Shown here piece by piece: positions 12,301-23,628 of a DNA stretch of 64,000 nucleotides. The stretch lies in assembly GCA_935421135.1 (NCBI GenBank), contig OW285192.1:1097501-1161500 (forward strand). Reading direction: 5' to 3'. The stretch's first letter is position 1, and each line of letters opens with the position of its first letter. A program made the position numbers and the translations under genes. Source of the DNA: Bugulina stolonifera (Eukaryota > Bryozoa > Gymnolaemata > Cheilostomatida > Bugulidae). The notes under the pieces were generated by a model, which did not search any database, was not told the DNA's origin, and worked only from the letters and a program-made list of their open reading frames with translations.

Positions 12301-15300
12301 GGGAGGAGCCATGGGGTAGACTAGCAGTCCTAGAGACTAGAGTTGGAATCATAGCCAGGGGAGAGTGGCGGGAAGGTGGGGGACTGTTCACATCTGTGAT
12401 ACCCTCATCCTCAGTCGTACTGCTGTCGGTGTCTGTGATGTCATCTAAGAGCGTGCTGTCAGATGCTGACTTCACTGCAGACTTGAATAAGATACACAGT
12501 AGTTATAGAAGATATTAAATAGTATATAGAGTGAATTATAATTAAATAGTAGTCATATAACATTAAGTACACAAACCTCATCCTGGTATATCTTGTCTGT
12601 GTTATTGTTGTCTCTGTTGCTAAGCAACTGCCCAGCGATACTGTTAAATGCTGGATGAGGGTTATAGGGCTGTAGAGGGCTCTTTGGGGACCTGCGAGTC
12701 TGTGATTTACTATTCGGTGATGTGATGCCCACAGGAAATGAAGGTCTATTGAGACTGACAAAGGAAGAGTTGAAGGACATGGAGTCGCTATCCTCGCTGC
12801 TTAATAAAACAATACAATAGTACATAGCAACCTACAGATCTCACCATAGAGTGAAGTATAATGCTATATTAACATACACTAACATTGAGCTGGCTGTTAC
12901 ACACTAGCTAGTTGGCATACAGACCTGTAGCCTGGGAATCAGGCCTACCAGTTTAAATAATCAGTAAGTACATGTAGAATTTAGCTCATTCTTGTAGTGA
13001 GCAGGCCCGGGAGAACTGGGCGACCCAATGGATTAGCTCGTCCTGTGTGATGGTGCTTCCCTTGGGTAGAATAACCCTAACAGCACTTTAACAGTTGGTC
13101 ATAATAGTACTTCAGCATTATGCACTCCATGTACCCAGCAGGGGTAGGACGGAGGTGAGTGGTAAACAGGGCCTAAGGCCTGCATATTGTTCTATGAAAG
13201 GGGAGGTAACTTCATGCGGGATGAGCTAACCCATTAGGTCGCCAGGCTTTTCCAGGCCTAAACTCTATTTAATAATTGCCTAACAGACATGTTAATATGC
13301 TAAGGTGATTTGACATACAGACCTGCCAATATAAGTACATATATACGCTGGTGGGCTACCTTACAGACCTGCCAATATGAACTTATATCGTACTTGTATA
13401 ATATGTACTTATACCCGCACTTATATGTACTTATACTTATACTTGTACTTAGTCTATATGTACTTGTTGCATTTTTAAGCAAGGAATTTGTTTTTGAGCA
13501 GTCAGAGACTTGTCTCAAATCTATGAAAATACCAGTCCCTGACCGGGGTGTGAACCCGGGGCCTCTACGGCACCTAATCGTCTAGCACAATGAACAGAAC
13601 ATGCTACCCATTACACCAGCTCAGCAACTGGTGAGTTATCTTACAGACCTGCCAATAGATTCACTGCTGGAATTCATTGAAGGTTTGGATCGAAATTTCC
13701 TAAGAGAAAATAGTTTGACTCTCTTAAGTTGCAGACGTATCCTGGTTTGACTGGAGGCCACAGAACTCAAGTCATCTGCTGAATTCTATAAAGAAATATC
13801 AGCTCTAGAATCTCTTACAAAACAGTTTCGGCAGAGAGAATGATGTAGAACACAAGCAATGTAGGCCTATATCAATTAGATGTAAATATAGCCTGCAGTG
13901 GAAGATATGCAAGCGCGTCTCAAACACATCTCTGTTTGTGTCTAGCCTCCCAAAAGAGTAATCAACAAGAAATGGTTTTTCCTGCAGACCATAGTTCCAC
14001 TGATCGGACACTGGTCAACCTGGGTTTTGTGCTTTCTGCAATCGGTTCACAAGCACGTGTGACATTGCCTTGTGTACTCAGGTACTCATTTAGGGCTGTA
14101 CTCATTTAGGGGTGGGATACAGGGACAGCCTATTATGATTGAGTTTCCTGATCTCCCCCTCAACTATCTTTACAGCACATGGAATGTGATGTTGACCGTA
14201 GCTGGAAGAATTAGACCATCAATGATGACATACTAGTAGAAGTGCCATCACCCCCTTTTCTACTAGCTTATTACAAACAGTAGGTCTGTCTAATATGTAC
14301 TTACATGTAGGTATATAACACACAGTCTGTAAAATGAATGATGGCAAGGTAGCAAATAAGAAATAATAGAATTCTATAGCTACAATAACAGTTATAACAG
14401 GGTCTCTGTGTAACTCTAAATTCTACTAATAGAGAACAAGAAGATGAGCAATTGTCAAGGAAACACTGAGGAACCTGGGCTATCCTAAGACACCTCAAAC
14501 ACTTGCTCAGCTGTTAGTTGTAAGCCCTGTGGCTCACATAACAGAGACCCAAGCTGACCAATGCTACCAGTGTTACTGATCATCAGCAGAGTTGGTAACT
14601 GAGAATTACAATGAGTGTCATCAGATGTTCTATCGTTATTAATGATTAACTACTCTTTAAATTCCAAAATAAAAATCACTACACAAAACGGCTCCGTACG
14701 AGGCAACCTTGACACTGAAAGTCTGCCCTTGATTTACCCATGACTTCAGTAAACTAGATATAGTACAACTTGACCAATCATACTTGAGCGCACCAATTAA
14801 TAACATGCCAAGATAGTGCACTAGAAAGTGTTGTTAACTAAACAATAGTTAAGATAAAGACAGCAATATTCTATAATCTTACCATTGATAGAGTGTCATT
14901 TCAGAGTCTGATATCTACACAACATGCACTATGTTATGTACATGTATATATACGGTGATATCACAGCCTGACGACCGAGCCGTTCTGTAGATAAATGCTC
15001 AGCAGGCGCTAGCCAGTGGTTGGTATACTGTATAGTATAATAATGTATCTATCTAGATGACATGGTTGTAGTAGTTGGTAGTTAGTAGATAAGTGATTTT
15101 GACCTCCCAGTGTATCAGTCTAATATTTGTATAGACCAGAGAGAGAGAGGTGGGGAGAGGGGACAAGGGCTTATAAACTGTGGTATATTGGTGCTCTAGA
15201 TCCCTTATATAACATGTCTAGAGCTAGTAGTATACTGTTAGTACTGCCATATCATTGAGTAAATATTACATGCAGATTACATACTTCAACAGGTACTTGT

Positions 15301-17226
15301 AGATTATTACCTGCAGATATGTGTCGAAGTGTCACTAAACATTGTAAGAGATACCTGCCTGCAATGCCAGTTGAACTAGCACTAATAACCACAATTATAT
15401 CAAAATGTAATGGTGTACCAAAACATTATACAGGTCTATCAGATCTGAATGCTGCAAGTTCTGTTACTCTTAGCAATGTATTTTAAGTTTAGTTTAACTT
15501 GGAGTTGAGCACCATTCAAAAGAACTGACTACATCTACATGACTACATCTACTAAATACTAGACTACTGTCGTGATGGTGTGTGTGACTGACGAGTGCAC
15601 AATTAGTGAGCTAATGACCAGGTGACAGTGAGTGACAGTTGACAGGTTGGAGCAGGTAGCAGGCAGGTAGCCAGCTGATTGGCCAACCATGAAGGAAGTA
15701 CGGGTTTACATATCTGGTAGATACAGAGGAGAGATAAATCATGTAGAACTTGTTGATAGGAAATTAATAGAATTTGGTTATATAAATTATCATAATAATT
15801 CAGTGAAACATACAAGTAGCCTACTAGCCACTTACACTATAGACTACTATGTATAATATAACACCTATACCAAAGAGGGTAAAAGGAAAGAGGGATAACT
15901 CAGTGATAATACCCTGTCCCACCAAATACGCTCAATTTGGCGGTCCCGACGTTCAGCGATTCACTTCCCCGCCATTTGCTTACTGGCATTTTGGATAGCT
16001 GTTCGACTTAAATCGCAATTTAACGATTGTTATATTTACGACTCTGTATTGATATCTCGTTAATATAAATAGAGGATTGATACAACATCGTTGCAAAGAA
16101 GCGCTTCTTATTGGTCTGCAGAACGCCAATAGCCATAGTGGATTTGTACACAAGGCAGCACAACTCCTTACTTAATCTGGACCGCGTTTGGAGGCGGGGG
16201 AAGGACAGTTTTTGGCCAGAGTGATCCCTCTTTCTTTTTACTCTCTTTGCCTATACATTCTACCATAACATGATATAGGCTGTTGGTAGATAGTAACGAG
16301 TACACCTGTATACTCTACACTTACCTTTAGGTTTGCCGACTTACTCCTGGTTAAATACTTAGATACTGACCCATCTTTTGCATCTATAAACAAAGTCACA
16401 ACTAATCTATACTACTTGAGTGTAATCAAGTCTCAACATTTCGAATAATGCATATTATTATTAACGCAACTGTTATTTCTATATGCAACTAGTTCGGTAT
16501 GGTGGGGTCTGTCGGGAAAACCCACGATATAAACATAGTTTATCTCGTCTAACCAATGCAATTCTGTCCACAAGAACTACGCATGTGCAGGCTAAGCACA
16601 CATGTTCCACTTATTGCAATTCCTCCACTTATTGTATAACGGGTCTAGCATATGTAGACCTAAACCACAGAACTTATGCACAAAGCATGTAGGCTTAGGC
16701 CTACTTATCAAGATGAATCCAACAAACAGGAACACTAGGAAAAGAGAACAACAATCTTACCTTCGCAGTTGATAAATTCTGCATGTCTCTGTGCTTTTAC
16801 CTCGTCAGCCAAGACCTCTCCGGATCTGCTATCAGCCAAGACCTCTCCGGATCTGTTATCAATCTGCACACCATCCTGGACTCCAACATGACTGCCATTA
16901 CGAAGTGCATGGCTTTTCGAAGGTGAGCTGCTTCCACTTTCAACTGAATCATGATTATCGCGTGCATGATTCATCACCCATAATGCAGTGCTAGTCTTGG
17001 TGGTTGTAGATTGAGAAGAACAGTTAAGTCTGGTGACAGTCTCTGAGTCATCTTCAGCTACAGCCTCAGTCCCTAGTTTTACAGGTGCTTCTGACAAGAA
17101 CACTTTCCCATTTAAACCAACACCGTGGCTCTTATTGTTGAACTGAACCTCACACTGTCCTACCTTTGTGTGTGAACTGCTACTTTTTTTATCGGTTGCA
17201 CAATCATTATCCACCAACCTAGACAT
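3338..17226 (-). CDS. RhoGEF (DH-PH guanine nucleotide exchange factor), 3' end unresolved
   Basis: Predicted Rho-family guanine nucleotide exchange factor. Exons read on the minus strand: 17226-16761, 16383-16325, 14914-14883, 12799-12577, 12481-12122, 12008-11792, 11493-11378, 7768-7685, 6702-6517, 6357-6241, 5643-5551, 4606-4448, 3676-3626 and, less surely, 3415-3338. Intron phases agree at every join, giving 721 codons through 3626. Residues 1 to about 490 are a low-complexity, Ser/Thr-rich region with no domain I recognise. The DH domain spans about 492-704: it opens with RKAIVEEIIASEEKYVRNLE (the CR1 helix), passes through KCERSKELM and LPANRLSSYLMFLE (the CR3 helix, where most family members have PVQRxxxY), and ends with YLKYTPTQHPDY. 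LVAADREFIR marks the start of the PH domain. The intron after 4448 has a GC donor. The rest of the PH domain and the stop codon were not found. The start ATG at 17226 is the first in-frame Met after an upstream run of hydrophobic codons that is probably non-coding. The subfamily is not assigned. Confidence 0.82.
3430..3545. repeat. 20-bp minisatellite
   Basis: About five copies of TATAAATAGAACAGCCACAC. Confidence 0.9.
3700..3925. repeat. Irregular minisatellite
   Basis: About five copies of a 35-50 bp unit containing AGACAGTTATATACCACAGG. Confidence 0.8.
4138..4446. repeat. 16-bp minisatellite abutting a splice donor
   Basis: About 19 copies of ACAGACAGGCAGATGT and variants. It begins immediately inside the GC-type donor of RhoGEF exon 4606-4448 and fills the start of that intron. 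Long open frames on both strands here are repeat artefacts. Confidence 0.92.
4708..4963. repeat. 31-bp minisatellite
   Basis: Eight near-identical copies of a unit containing AATATAACCATACATATTGT. It abuts the 4964-5535 MITE. Confidence 0.95.
4964..5535 (-). mobile_element. MITE, AGTGCTG family, one internal module
   Basis: Reverse-oriented relative of the 2236-3227 element: the right end is CAAATCAAAACCGTTCAGCAC and the left end TGCTGCACAGTGTTTCAG. The interior holds a single copy of the module (5130-5350, reverse complement). It inserted 16 bp into the intron following the RhoGEF exon 5643-5551. A target duplication could not be read cleanly because the left flank is a TA-rich array. Confidence 0.7.
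5670..6015. repeat. 22-24 bp minisatellite
   Basis: About 15 copies of TACTAAGTACATAGTGATGT units, changing to a TACTTGGTACTTGGTGATGT variant at the right end. Confidence 0.93.
6866..7018 (+). mobile_element. tRNA-derived SINE, copy 1
   Basis: Plus-strand A-box-like GAGCTGTTGTAGTGGTAT is followed about 60 bp later by a B-box GAGTTCAAACCCC, then CAGTCAGGGATGG and a tail containing CTGCTCATAAATAGTTTTC and CTTTGCAAGC. The same tail blocks occur in the copy near 13.5 kb, so this is a dispersed family rather than a lone tRNA relic. It lies in a RhoGEF intron. Confidence 0.65.
7055..7186. repeat. 17-bp minisatellite
   Basis: Seven to eight copies of CCCACAGTAGAGGACAA, directly after the SINE copy at 6866-7018. 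Confidence 0.93.
9440..9604. repeat. 9-bp minisatellite with opposed halves
   Basis: The left half is rich in TGTCCACTATA-type units and the right half in their complement (CATTGGACA, TAGTGGACA), so the array changes strand near 9500 and can fold back on itself. Confidence 0.8.
9701..9972. mobile_element. MITE with GGTGTCTTTGCGA terminal inverted repeats, copy 1
   Basis: The left end TAGGTGTCTTTGCGA and right end TCGCGAAGACACCTA are inverted copies with one mismatch. The outer TA could be a TA target duplication, as in Tc1/mariner-type MITEs. It is GC-richer than its surroundings, with GGCCTGGGCCA and TTTTCGCGCGAA inside. The open frame across it is incidental. Confidence 0.7.
10846..11345. 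repeat. 25-bp minisatellite
   Basis: About 20 copies of a unit containing GAGGTGTAATCTACAGTTAG. It ends about 30 bp from the donor of RhoGEF exon 11493-11378. Confidence 0.95.
12800..14882. other. RhoGEF intron
   Basis: Contains SINE copy 2 and a short direct repeat CAGACCTGCCAATA at about 13318, 13366 and 13646. Nothing else was recognised. Confidence 0.5.
13455..13633 (-). mobile_element. tRNA-derived SINE, copy 2
   Basis: Read on the minus strand: A-box GAGCTGGTGTAATGGGTAGC, B-box GGGTTCACACCCCGG, then CAGGGACTGG and a tail with GACTGCTCAAAAACAAATT and CCTTGCTT. Head and tail match the 6.9 kb copy in the opposite orientation. It lies in a RhoGEF intron. It is too diverged in the anticodon region to be called a functional tRNA. 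Confidence 0.65.
15871..16249. mobile_element. 379-bp MITE with intact ends and 7-bp target duplication
   Basis: The left end CAAAGAGGGTAAAAGGAAAG and the inverted right end (CAAAGAGAGTAAAAAGAAAG on the minus strand) form terminal inverted repeats of about 30 bp. CCTATAC flanks the element on both sides (15864-15870 and 16250-16256), a clean 7-bp target duplication. No coding capacity. It sits in a RhoGEF intron between exons 16383-16325 and 14914-14883. Confidence 0.88.
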
Positions 17227-18229
17227 TTTTCCCGAGATTACAACTGCAACTAGCCTACAAATACCAATAATGCAGCACAGTGTCAATGACGAAATCACCA
17301 ATTACACATGAAAACAGTGTAGGGAGTTAGTTTAGTGTAGTTGAGTTCAACTCAATTCTTAGTCAATCAATGGTTGACTGCGACCAGTTATATGCTACTG
17401 TTGCTACATCACAATCATCCTCAAAACCCAACCGAATAATCCAATGTTACTGTACAGTACAATGGTCAATTAATGCTATAGCTGCGCTGTACTGAGACTC
17501 TTGACTTATGTCTCTTATGACCAGTCACACGCTTGCGGTGGAGTGAATTGACTAATTTAAATTTAAATCATTTTATGACTTTGATAACATACACATTACA
17601 TTATTTTATTGTTTTGTATGTAAATATCTCATCTGTTTTATCAGAGAAGAAAAAGAGGCGTATTGTATTGTTAACTTTTTAGTTTTTACTATCGAATTGT
17701 TAAATAAAAAAATTATTATAAAACAATTCTAAACAATACAAATAATAAATATTCATGTAAATCATTCAAATATTCATTCAACCAATCCCTTTCACTTTAC
17801 TACTTTTCATTTTGATTTTGACTTTATCAAGTACTTCTACATTGTTGATTGTACTTGTGTTGACTTTACAAAACATAGCAGATAATTAAAAGCAGTTCAG
17901 CGGTCCTCCTTTTAACAATGAAATTCAATATTATATTGAATATAAACCATTAAATAAAGTGTAGGATATGACATTGTATGCCCTCACTTTCTTCTCTTCT
18001 GGCCTTGGTTATCATGAATGAATAGTATTGCTAGCAAAGGTTGTGAAAATTGGTACTATAGTCTAGGATCTATACTACTACACGCGATGACGGCTGAAGA
18101 GGTGTACCATATCACTCGGTAAAGTATTCAAGCTCAAATGTGGATACTGCGCTCTGTTTTGATATGAACTTACTTTAGAGACGTCGTTCTATTATTTGTG
18201 AAAATACGAAAGCTTAACAACCCATGATA
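17227..18229. other. Intergenic, 5' flank of the RhoGEF
   Basis: A/T-rich unique sequence upstream of the RhoGEF ATG. No promoter motif could be assigned with confidence. Confidence 0.4.
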
Positions 18230-18529
18230 TTAGGCGTCAAAATCTTCCCGATAAAATAGACAAGTGTAAGCAAATCCCACAAAAAAAACACCTAATAAAC
18301 CTTTGTAAAGATGGGACAACTTCAACTTCCAGTCTCTACTCTGTTGCGTGCGGTGCCAATAGTGGTAAAAACTATAATTGTACCACTTTGATGTGGTGTA
18401 AGCAACACTATTTTTGGTCTCATTTTGCATAGATTGTGATCTAGGTCTATGTTGATAGCCAACAACAGGTACTTTTAGCAGTGCTAACAAGTAACACTCA
18501 ATTTTGGTAGTGTAACAAAACAAAAACAT
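18230..18529 (-). CDS. Possible small single-pass membrane protein
   Basis: Open frame of up to 99 codons; a second Met gives a 66-aa form starting MQNETKNSVAYTTSKWYNY. It carries one clear hydrophobic segment (GLLGVFFVGFAYTCLFY) just before the C-terminus YREDFDA and a basic, aromatic-rich stretch ahead of it. The frame is not repetitive, unlike most long frames here, which is the main reason to keep it. A donor-like site (TTG then GTAAGT) at about 18608 could belong to an upstream exon of the same gene. The layout recalls small mitochondrial inner-membrane subunits, but I recognise no family. It may be chance. Confidence 0.25.
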   Translation of the reverse strand: MFLFCYTTKIECYLLALLKVPVVGYQHRPRSQSMQNETKNSVAYTTSKWYNYSFYHYWHRTQQSRDWKLKLSHLYKGLLGVFFVGFAYTCLFYREDFDA

Positions 18530-19354
18530 ACATGACTTGTATTTATCACTGACTGTCTCTATGAAACTGTTAGTAGTAGTTCATCACCTAATCTTTAAAC
18601 TCCACTTACCAATATGAATATATTAATTTGATTATGATATGAAATGCAACATACCATATCGACATGCATCTCATTATTCATTATATTGCATAGGTAATAC
18701 AAATTTCAGGATTACATCCTTATGCGCTGTCTCCGATATCGATCACCAAACTTAACCAGCCCAACCATTACTAGTGCTGCTCACCTGCTTATGGCCCCTC
18801 ATGGCCCACAATATCAACAACAGAAAGTCGTACAGGCTACTCAATCTCTGCAACAAATTAAATTAATATTTTATATCAAAGTGCTAACACTTACACTAAA
18901 TACAATGTATAATGGCAACATTAGAATTATGGCAGCAGTAATGCGACAATCATCTGATACATGAAAGCATTGGTGAAACCCTCATGTAATCTGTAAGTGT
19001 ATAGAAATGCAAGCTGTAAATATACTGGTGCAACTTGTCATTAGCAGCAAATTTCATGACAAGAAAACAAGACCCTCAGGTCATCAGATCCACAGGTTGT
19101 CTGCTGCAACATCGCCCCAGTTTATAGTGAGGCAAATGTGAACTACCGATGTGAGTAGACATCCTTTTGTGAATTACCTCCTCCGTTCTGTACTAGTTGA
19201 AATGGAATTGCCTTCTCAGTATAACCTGGTATTAAATTTATCTAAGCTAAGGAAATTTATAAATTTTTTAGAGATTATGCAACAACATCTTGTTAGAAAT
19301 AATTTATTCTCAAATATACGCACAGAAAACACAAGCCCTGAAAGCCACATTATG

Positions 19355-19449
19355 CCAGTTCCACACAAAATAATTGCAATTTCTAATTAGAAATTGCAAT
19401 TATTTTGTGTGGAACTGGAACATTTAAATTAATAATAATTTAAATGTTC
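19355..19449. repeat. 64-bp perfect palindrome followed by a second hairpin
   Basis: 19355-19418 is a perfect 64-bp palindrome with no loop (arms start CCAGTTCCACACAAAATAAT). It abuts a second hairpin, 19418-19449, with 14-bp perfect arms (GAACATTTAAATTA) and a 4-base loop. Both lie about 0.3 kb beyond the stop codon of the 19.7-kb CaaX gene on its 3' side. Confidence 0.92.
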
Positions 19450-19731
19450 ATGTATGCATGCATGCACAGTGCAATGCATGATGTTTATAATTATTATATG
19501 ACACTATTACAGTATTACTATACATGTACATGTATATAGGCTGTATGACTAGACTAAATGTATGCTGTAGGTACATGTATATGTATGTTATATAGACCGT
19601 TGTACCTGTACCGCTGTACTATTCTTCATTTAACACCATAGTATTACTACTACTATGGCACAACATAAAATAATTAAATAACACAATATATACTGATTTA
19701 TAATATGGGGCAGTGTCTATCTTTTCTCATT

Positions 19732-21329
19732 CTATAATATCGTACACTGTTTAAGCTTCTTCGACTTTTTTCGTTCCAAGTTTTGAATTAATTCAGCTCC
19801 AATGCTGCTATAGAGTTGTCTCCTCTCTGCAGAGTTGTCTCCTCCTTTATTTAATATTATTTGATGATAGGATCCCCACCCAGCACTGATAGACTTGGAT
19901 TTCTGTGATTTTCTTTTTATACTTCTTTTATGGGATTGGGGCTGTATGCCCACGACCCGCACTGCTTTACCGTTAGTTCGAATTACATTTGTAATGAAGC
20001 TGTGATATATGGAGACTGTCTCAGGTCTTGTTGTGTCATAGAATATGATGTAGGCATCGGTGGATTCACAATATTCCTTCAGTCTGGAGGGGTTGTCTCC
20101 ACATGACTTTATGTTAAACTTTACACACAAACTGCCGTCAACCTGCAACATTATCAGGCCCATCAATCACACTGAATCAAAGACTTGTGATTTAAGTCAA
20201 TACATCATAGTTAATCAATTACTACATGATGTGCCACACTGCTAGTACTGACACAAATCATAAACGGTCATTACCATGTCTATGAATAGGCCTAGGGCCA
20301 CTATTACCATGTCTATGAATAGGCCTAGGGCCACTATTACCATGTCTATGAATAGGCCTAGGGCCACTATTACCATGTCTATGAATAGGCCTACCGGGCC
20401 ACTATTACCATGTCTATGAATAGGCCTACCAGGCCACTATTACCATGTCCATGAATAGGCCTACCGGGCCACTATTACCATGTCTATGAATAGGCCTAGG
20501 GCCACTATTACCATGTCTATGAATAGGCCTACCGGGCCACTATTACCATGTCTATGAATAGGCCTACCGGGCCACTATTACCATGTCTATGAATAGGCCT
20601 ACCGGGCCACTATTACCATGTCTATGAATAGGCCTACCGGGCCACTATTACCATGTCTATGAATAGGCTTACTGGGCCATGTCTATAAACCAAGGGCCAT
20701 TATTATCATATCTACATGTATAATGGATAAATTTCACAACTACATGCATGCAAATAGATGTACCACACTGTAAGCTGTCTAAAGATTGCAATACCAGGAT
20801 AAAGATATTAGACTGTTAGTACTAGAGAGCTAATCTCATAGACCTCAACACTGAAGTCGACACTAGCGACAAACAACTAAAAGAATATTACATGTACTTA
20901 TAGATTGCGTCATGTACATCTACCAGTTGTATTATTTAGGTCACATAACTCTGGCTTTGCCGTGCACATGTTGTGCATGTATTTGCCATCTATATTATGG
21001 AGTGTCATAAATGCAATAACAACATGAGAAGCGCATTGTACCAAAGATATGACAACTCCTTATTGATTTTCCATTGAATTGGTGGACTAGTGATTAGTCC
21101 TGTCAATTGGTCCCATTAACTAGCATGACACATATGTGCTGTGTCAACACCGCTTACTACAACAATGACTTCTACTAGCTATCGTTTGGACTATATGGTA
21201 TACACTGACCTCTACCGATTTTGTAGAACCTTCAGATGATTTGGGCAGACAACTCTTGACCATAGGAAAATCTTTCGTTAATCCACCACAGGTTATAATG
21301 AGCATGTTAAACTCTGCGTCATGTGACAT
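19732..21329 (-). CDS. Ras-sized CaaX protein lacking GTP-binding motifs, paralogue B (176 aa)
   Basis: Two exons: 21329-21210 (40 codons from ATG; GTCAGT donor) and 20142-19732 (136 codons plus stop). The protein opens FNMLIITCGGLTKDF where Ras proteins have beta-1 and the P-loop, but GxxxxGK[ST] is absent. The core TDAYIIFYDTTRPETVSIYH resembles the beta-4/alpha-3 region of Ras. KAVRVVGIQP sits where beta-5 and NKxD would be, without N or D. A basic stretch (HKRSIKRKSQKSKS) and GWGSYH follow. The C-terminus is KKLKQCTIL: a CaaX box ending in Leu, preceded by a lysine-rich region, so geranylgeranylation and membrane attachment are likely (inference). It shares its single intron position with the copy at 23.6-24.4 kb. 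The intron holds a 35-bp tandem array. Family unrecognised; a Ras-fold pseudoGTPase is my best reading. Confidence 0.75.
20273..20692. repeat. 35-bp minisatellite
   Basis: About 12 copies of a unit containing CCATGTCTATGAATAGGCCT, in two subtypes (CTAGGG and CTACCGGG). It occupies the intron of the 19.7-kb CaaX gene. Confidence 0.95.
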
Positions 21330-22216
21330 GGTGTAGCTGTCTGTTTGTCTGTCCGTCTGTCTGTTCTGTATATTAGTATACACGATAACATTATTACGGG
21401 CTCTGTGGGTGTAAGACCCGTCATGGAAACATTGTGACTGTTTTATTTTCACCAATGTGTGATACACGATACACTAAGTCATTGATCCCGTATCATTTAC
21501 ACAACAAACTTCCACAGTCGTGTAGTTTATTACCAAAGAGAATTCATTGGTTCATTACAAGTCTATAATTTCTGTAGTTTCGTATTTTGAACAAATTAAC
21601 AATGTCTATTATTAGTTTGGAACAGGGATGGTTTCACAGCATATCATTTTTGTAGCCTGATATAATGTAGTATCGGTATAATATATACAGTGTACATGTA
21701 CATGTAGTACATGTACTTACAGCAAAGGTGAGATGCTGTAAAACTAATAATATAACAACCATATAGTGATCAGTAAAAATACTATTATACTATTGGCTTG
21801 AGAACTTTGTTTCAGTGTATTTCACACCTTTTAAATACGCTTTGCTGTAACTTGTAAGTATACAGTATTGCTAAGGTGTGCTCCTAGACATATCTCTGAG
21901 CTGCACTGATTAGGTGTCAAACACCAAAGCAGTACACTGTATGCAGATTGATGTATAATGTTTGCTATAATACATGTGATGTACGCACCTGATATATTGT
22001 GTCTAAGTCCCCCTGCTTCCTATGAAGTATCTAGTCCTTAGCTTACGTGTGCTACTACTCCTCTTACTATGATTTTATAGCTATAACTAAACTGTATGTA
22101 CTAACTACTCTCACCCCAAACTCTTATCTATATTGTATTATAATGTAATATATTACTCACTAACTATGACATGGGTGACTGGTAAACGTATATAATACTG
22201 TAATATATAATATACC

Positions 22217-22249
<33 letters not shown>

Positions 22250-22265
22250 CATTTGTATATATATA
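22217..22265. repeat. (GT)n(AT)n microsatellite
   Basis: A run of about 11 GT dinucleotides followed by TA dinucleotides, between the two CaaX genes. Confidence 0.9.
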
Positions 22266-23628
22266 GGCATGTACAGTGTGTACAATAATAACTGTGTCGT
22301 ATTATTCATGTGATATGAGGAAATGGCTGATTAGTTTGATGTCAGACATACTGTCACATGACTAGTGAATATATCACCATGACAACCATAAAACATAAAT
22401 AAATAAACAATATGTAAATATACTTGACTGAGTAATACCTACACTAGGCTGCGTGTAGACCAACATTTTTGTGCAGTCATGATTTGTGTAGCTGTTCTAT
22501 TATTGGACAACCTGTCTCCATCTACTGTACATTGTATAATGAATGGTATTACAACAGATCTCTCCATATGTACATGTTTGTGTACATGTGTACCCCAAAT
22601 TTTTCCCAGGTAAGTTATGCTTAGGTGGGTTAGAACTGTAATGCCAGATAATAATATAAGAATCATTCTATTTAAGACGTTATGTTAACATCTCAAACAA
22701 AATTTGCCTTTTGTTATTATTTAATATGTTATATACATGTAGTTCATAGGTAATAGCCGTGTATTCACGGCCCAAATAAAACAAAAATACTATGTTGTCA
22801 GTACCATTCCACGCTCTCATACAGATACACCTGGGAGTTATCATTCCCTGTACAGCATACCCGTGATACACTTGGGAGTTATCACTCCCTGTACAGCATA
22901 CCGGTAAAGTATAAACACGGCGACAATAATATGCTATAGATTTGTAGTAACTCTCCTATTTGGTTGGAAATTGCAAACAGAAGGAAAATATCTTATAAAA
23001 ATAGTTTTGTTTGTTCGTTTGTTTACAATGTATTTCATTGCATCAAGAGTTCATACATACAGATATACATGTACATGCACGAGTACATGTATATACATAC
23101 TGCATATCCCATGTACATGCATATTATCAAATATCATTATAGCAATAAATGAGCAAAAAGTCGATATAAGAGAATATAAATAGTTAAACAATAAAGTACC
23201 TACAGTATATCCTACAGTATGTACAGGTACAGTGCTACTCTGACTAACAAATGACTTTCAATAAACACCGGGAGAGTTAGCAAAGGGAAATATAGATCTA
23301 CTAGATATACTACTAAGTAGACAATCTGTATAATAAATTCATGAATCGTCTGGGGGGGGGGAGGCTGCATCTCTGTGAGATTGGGTCGTCGTCCTGCACT
23401 AAGGCTAAGTACAAAGGTACATGATTTAAGCAAAGCCGTTTTTTTATACCAGCTACATTTTACATGTATATAATAACTTGCATGGTATACAATAGAACAG
23501 GTGCGTTGTTATAATAGCGATATACATGCACATGTACATTGTACATGCATATCTAAGACTATACAGGATTTGTCTGCTCTCTGTCAAGAAAGTGCAACAA
23601 GTTGGAGTTGTCCTTCCACATGCTATCC

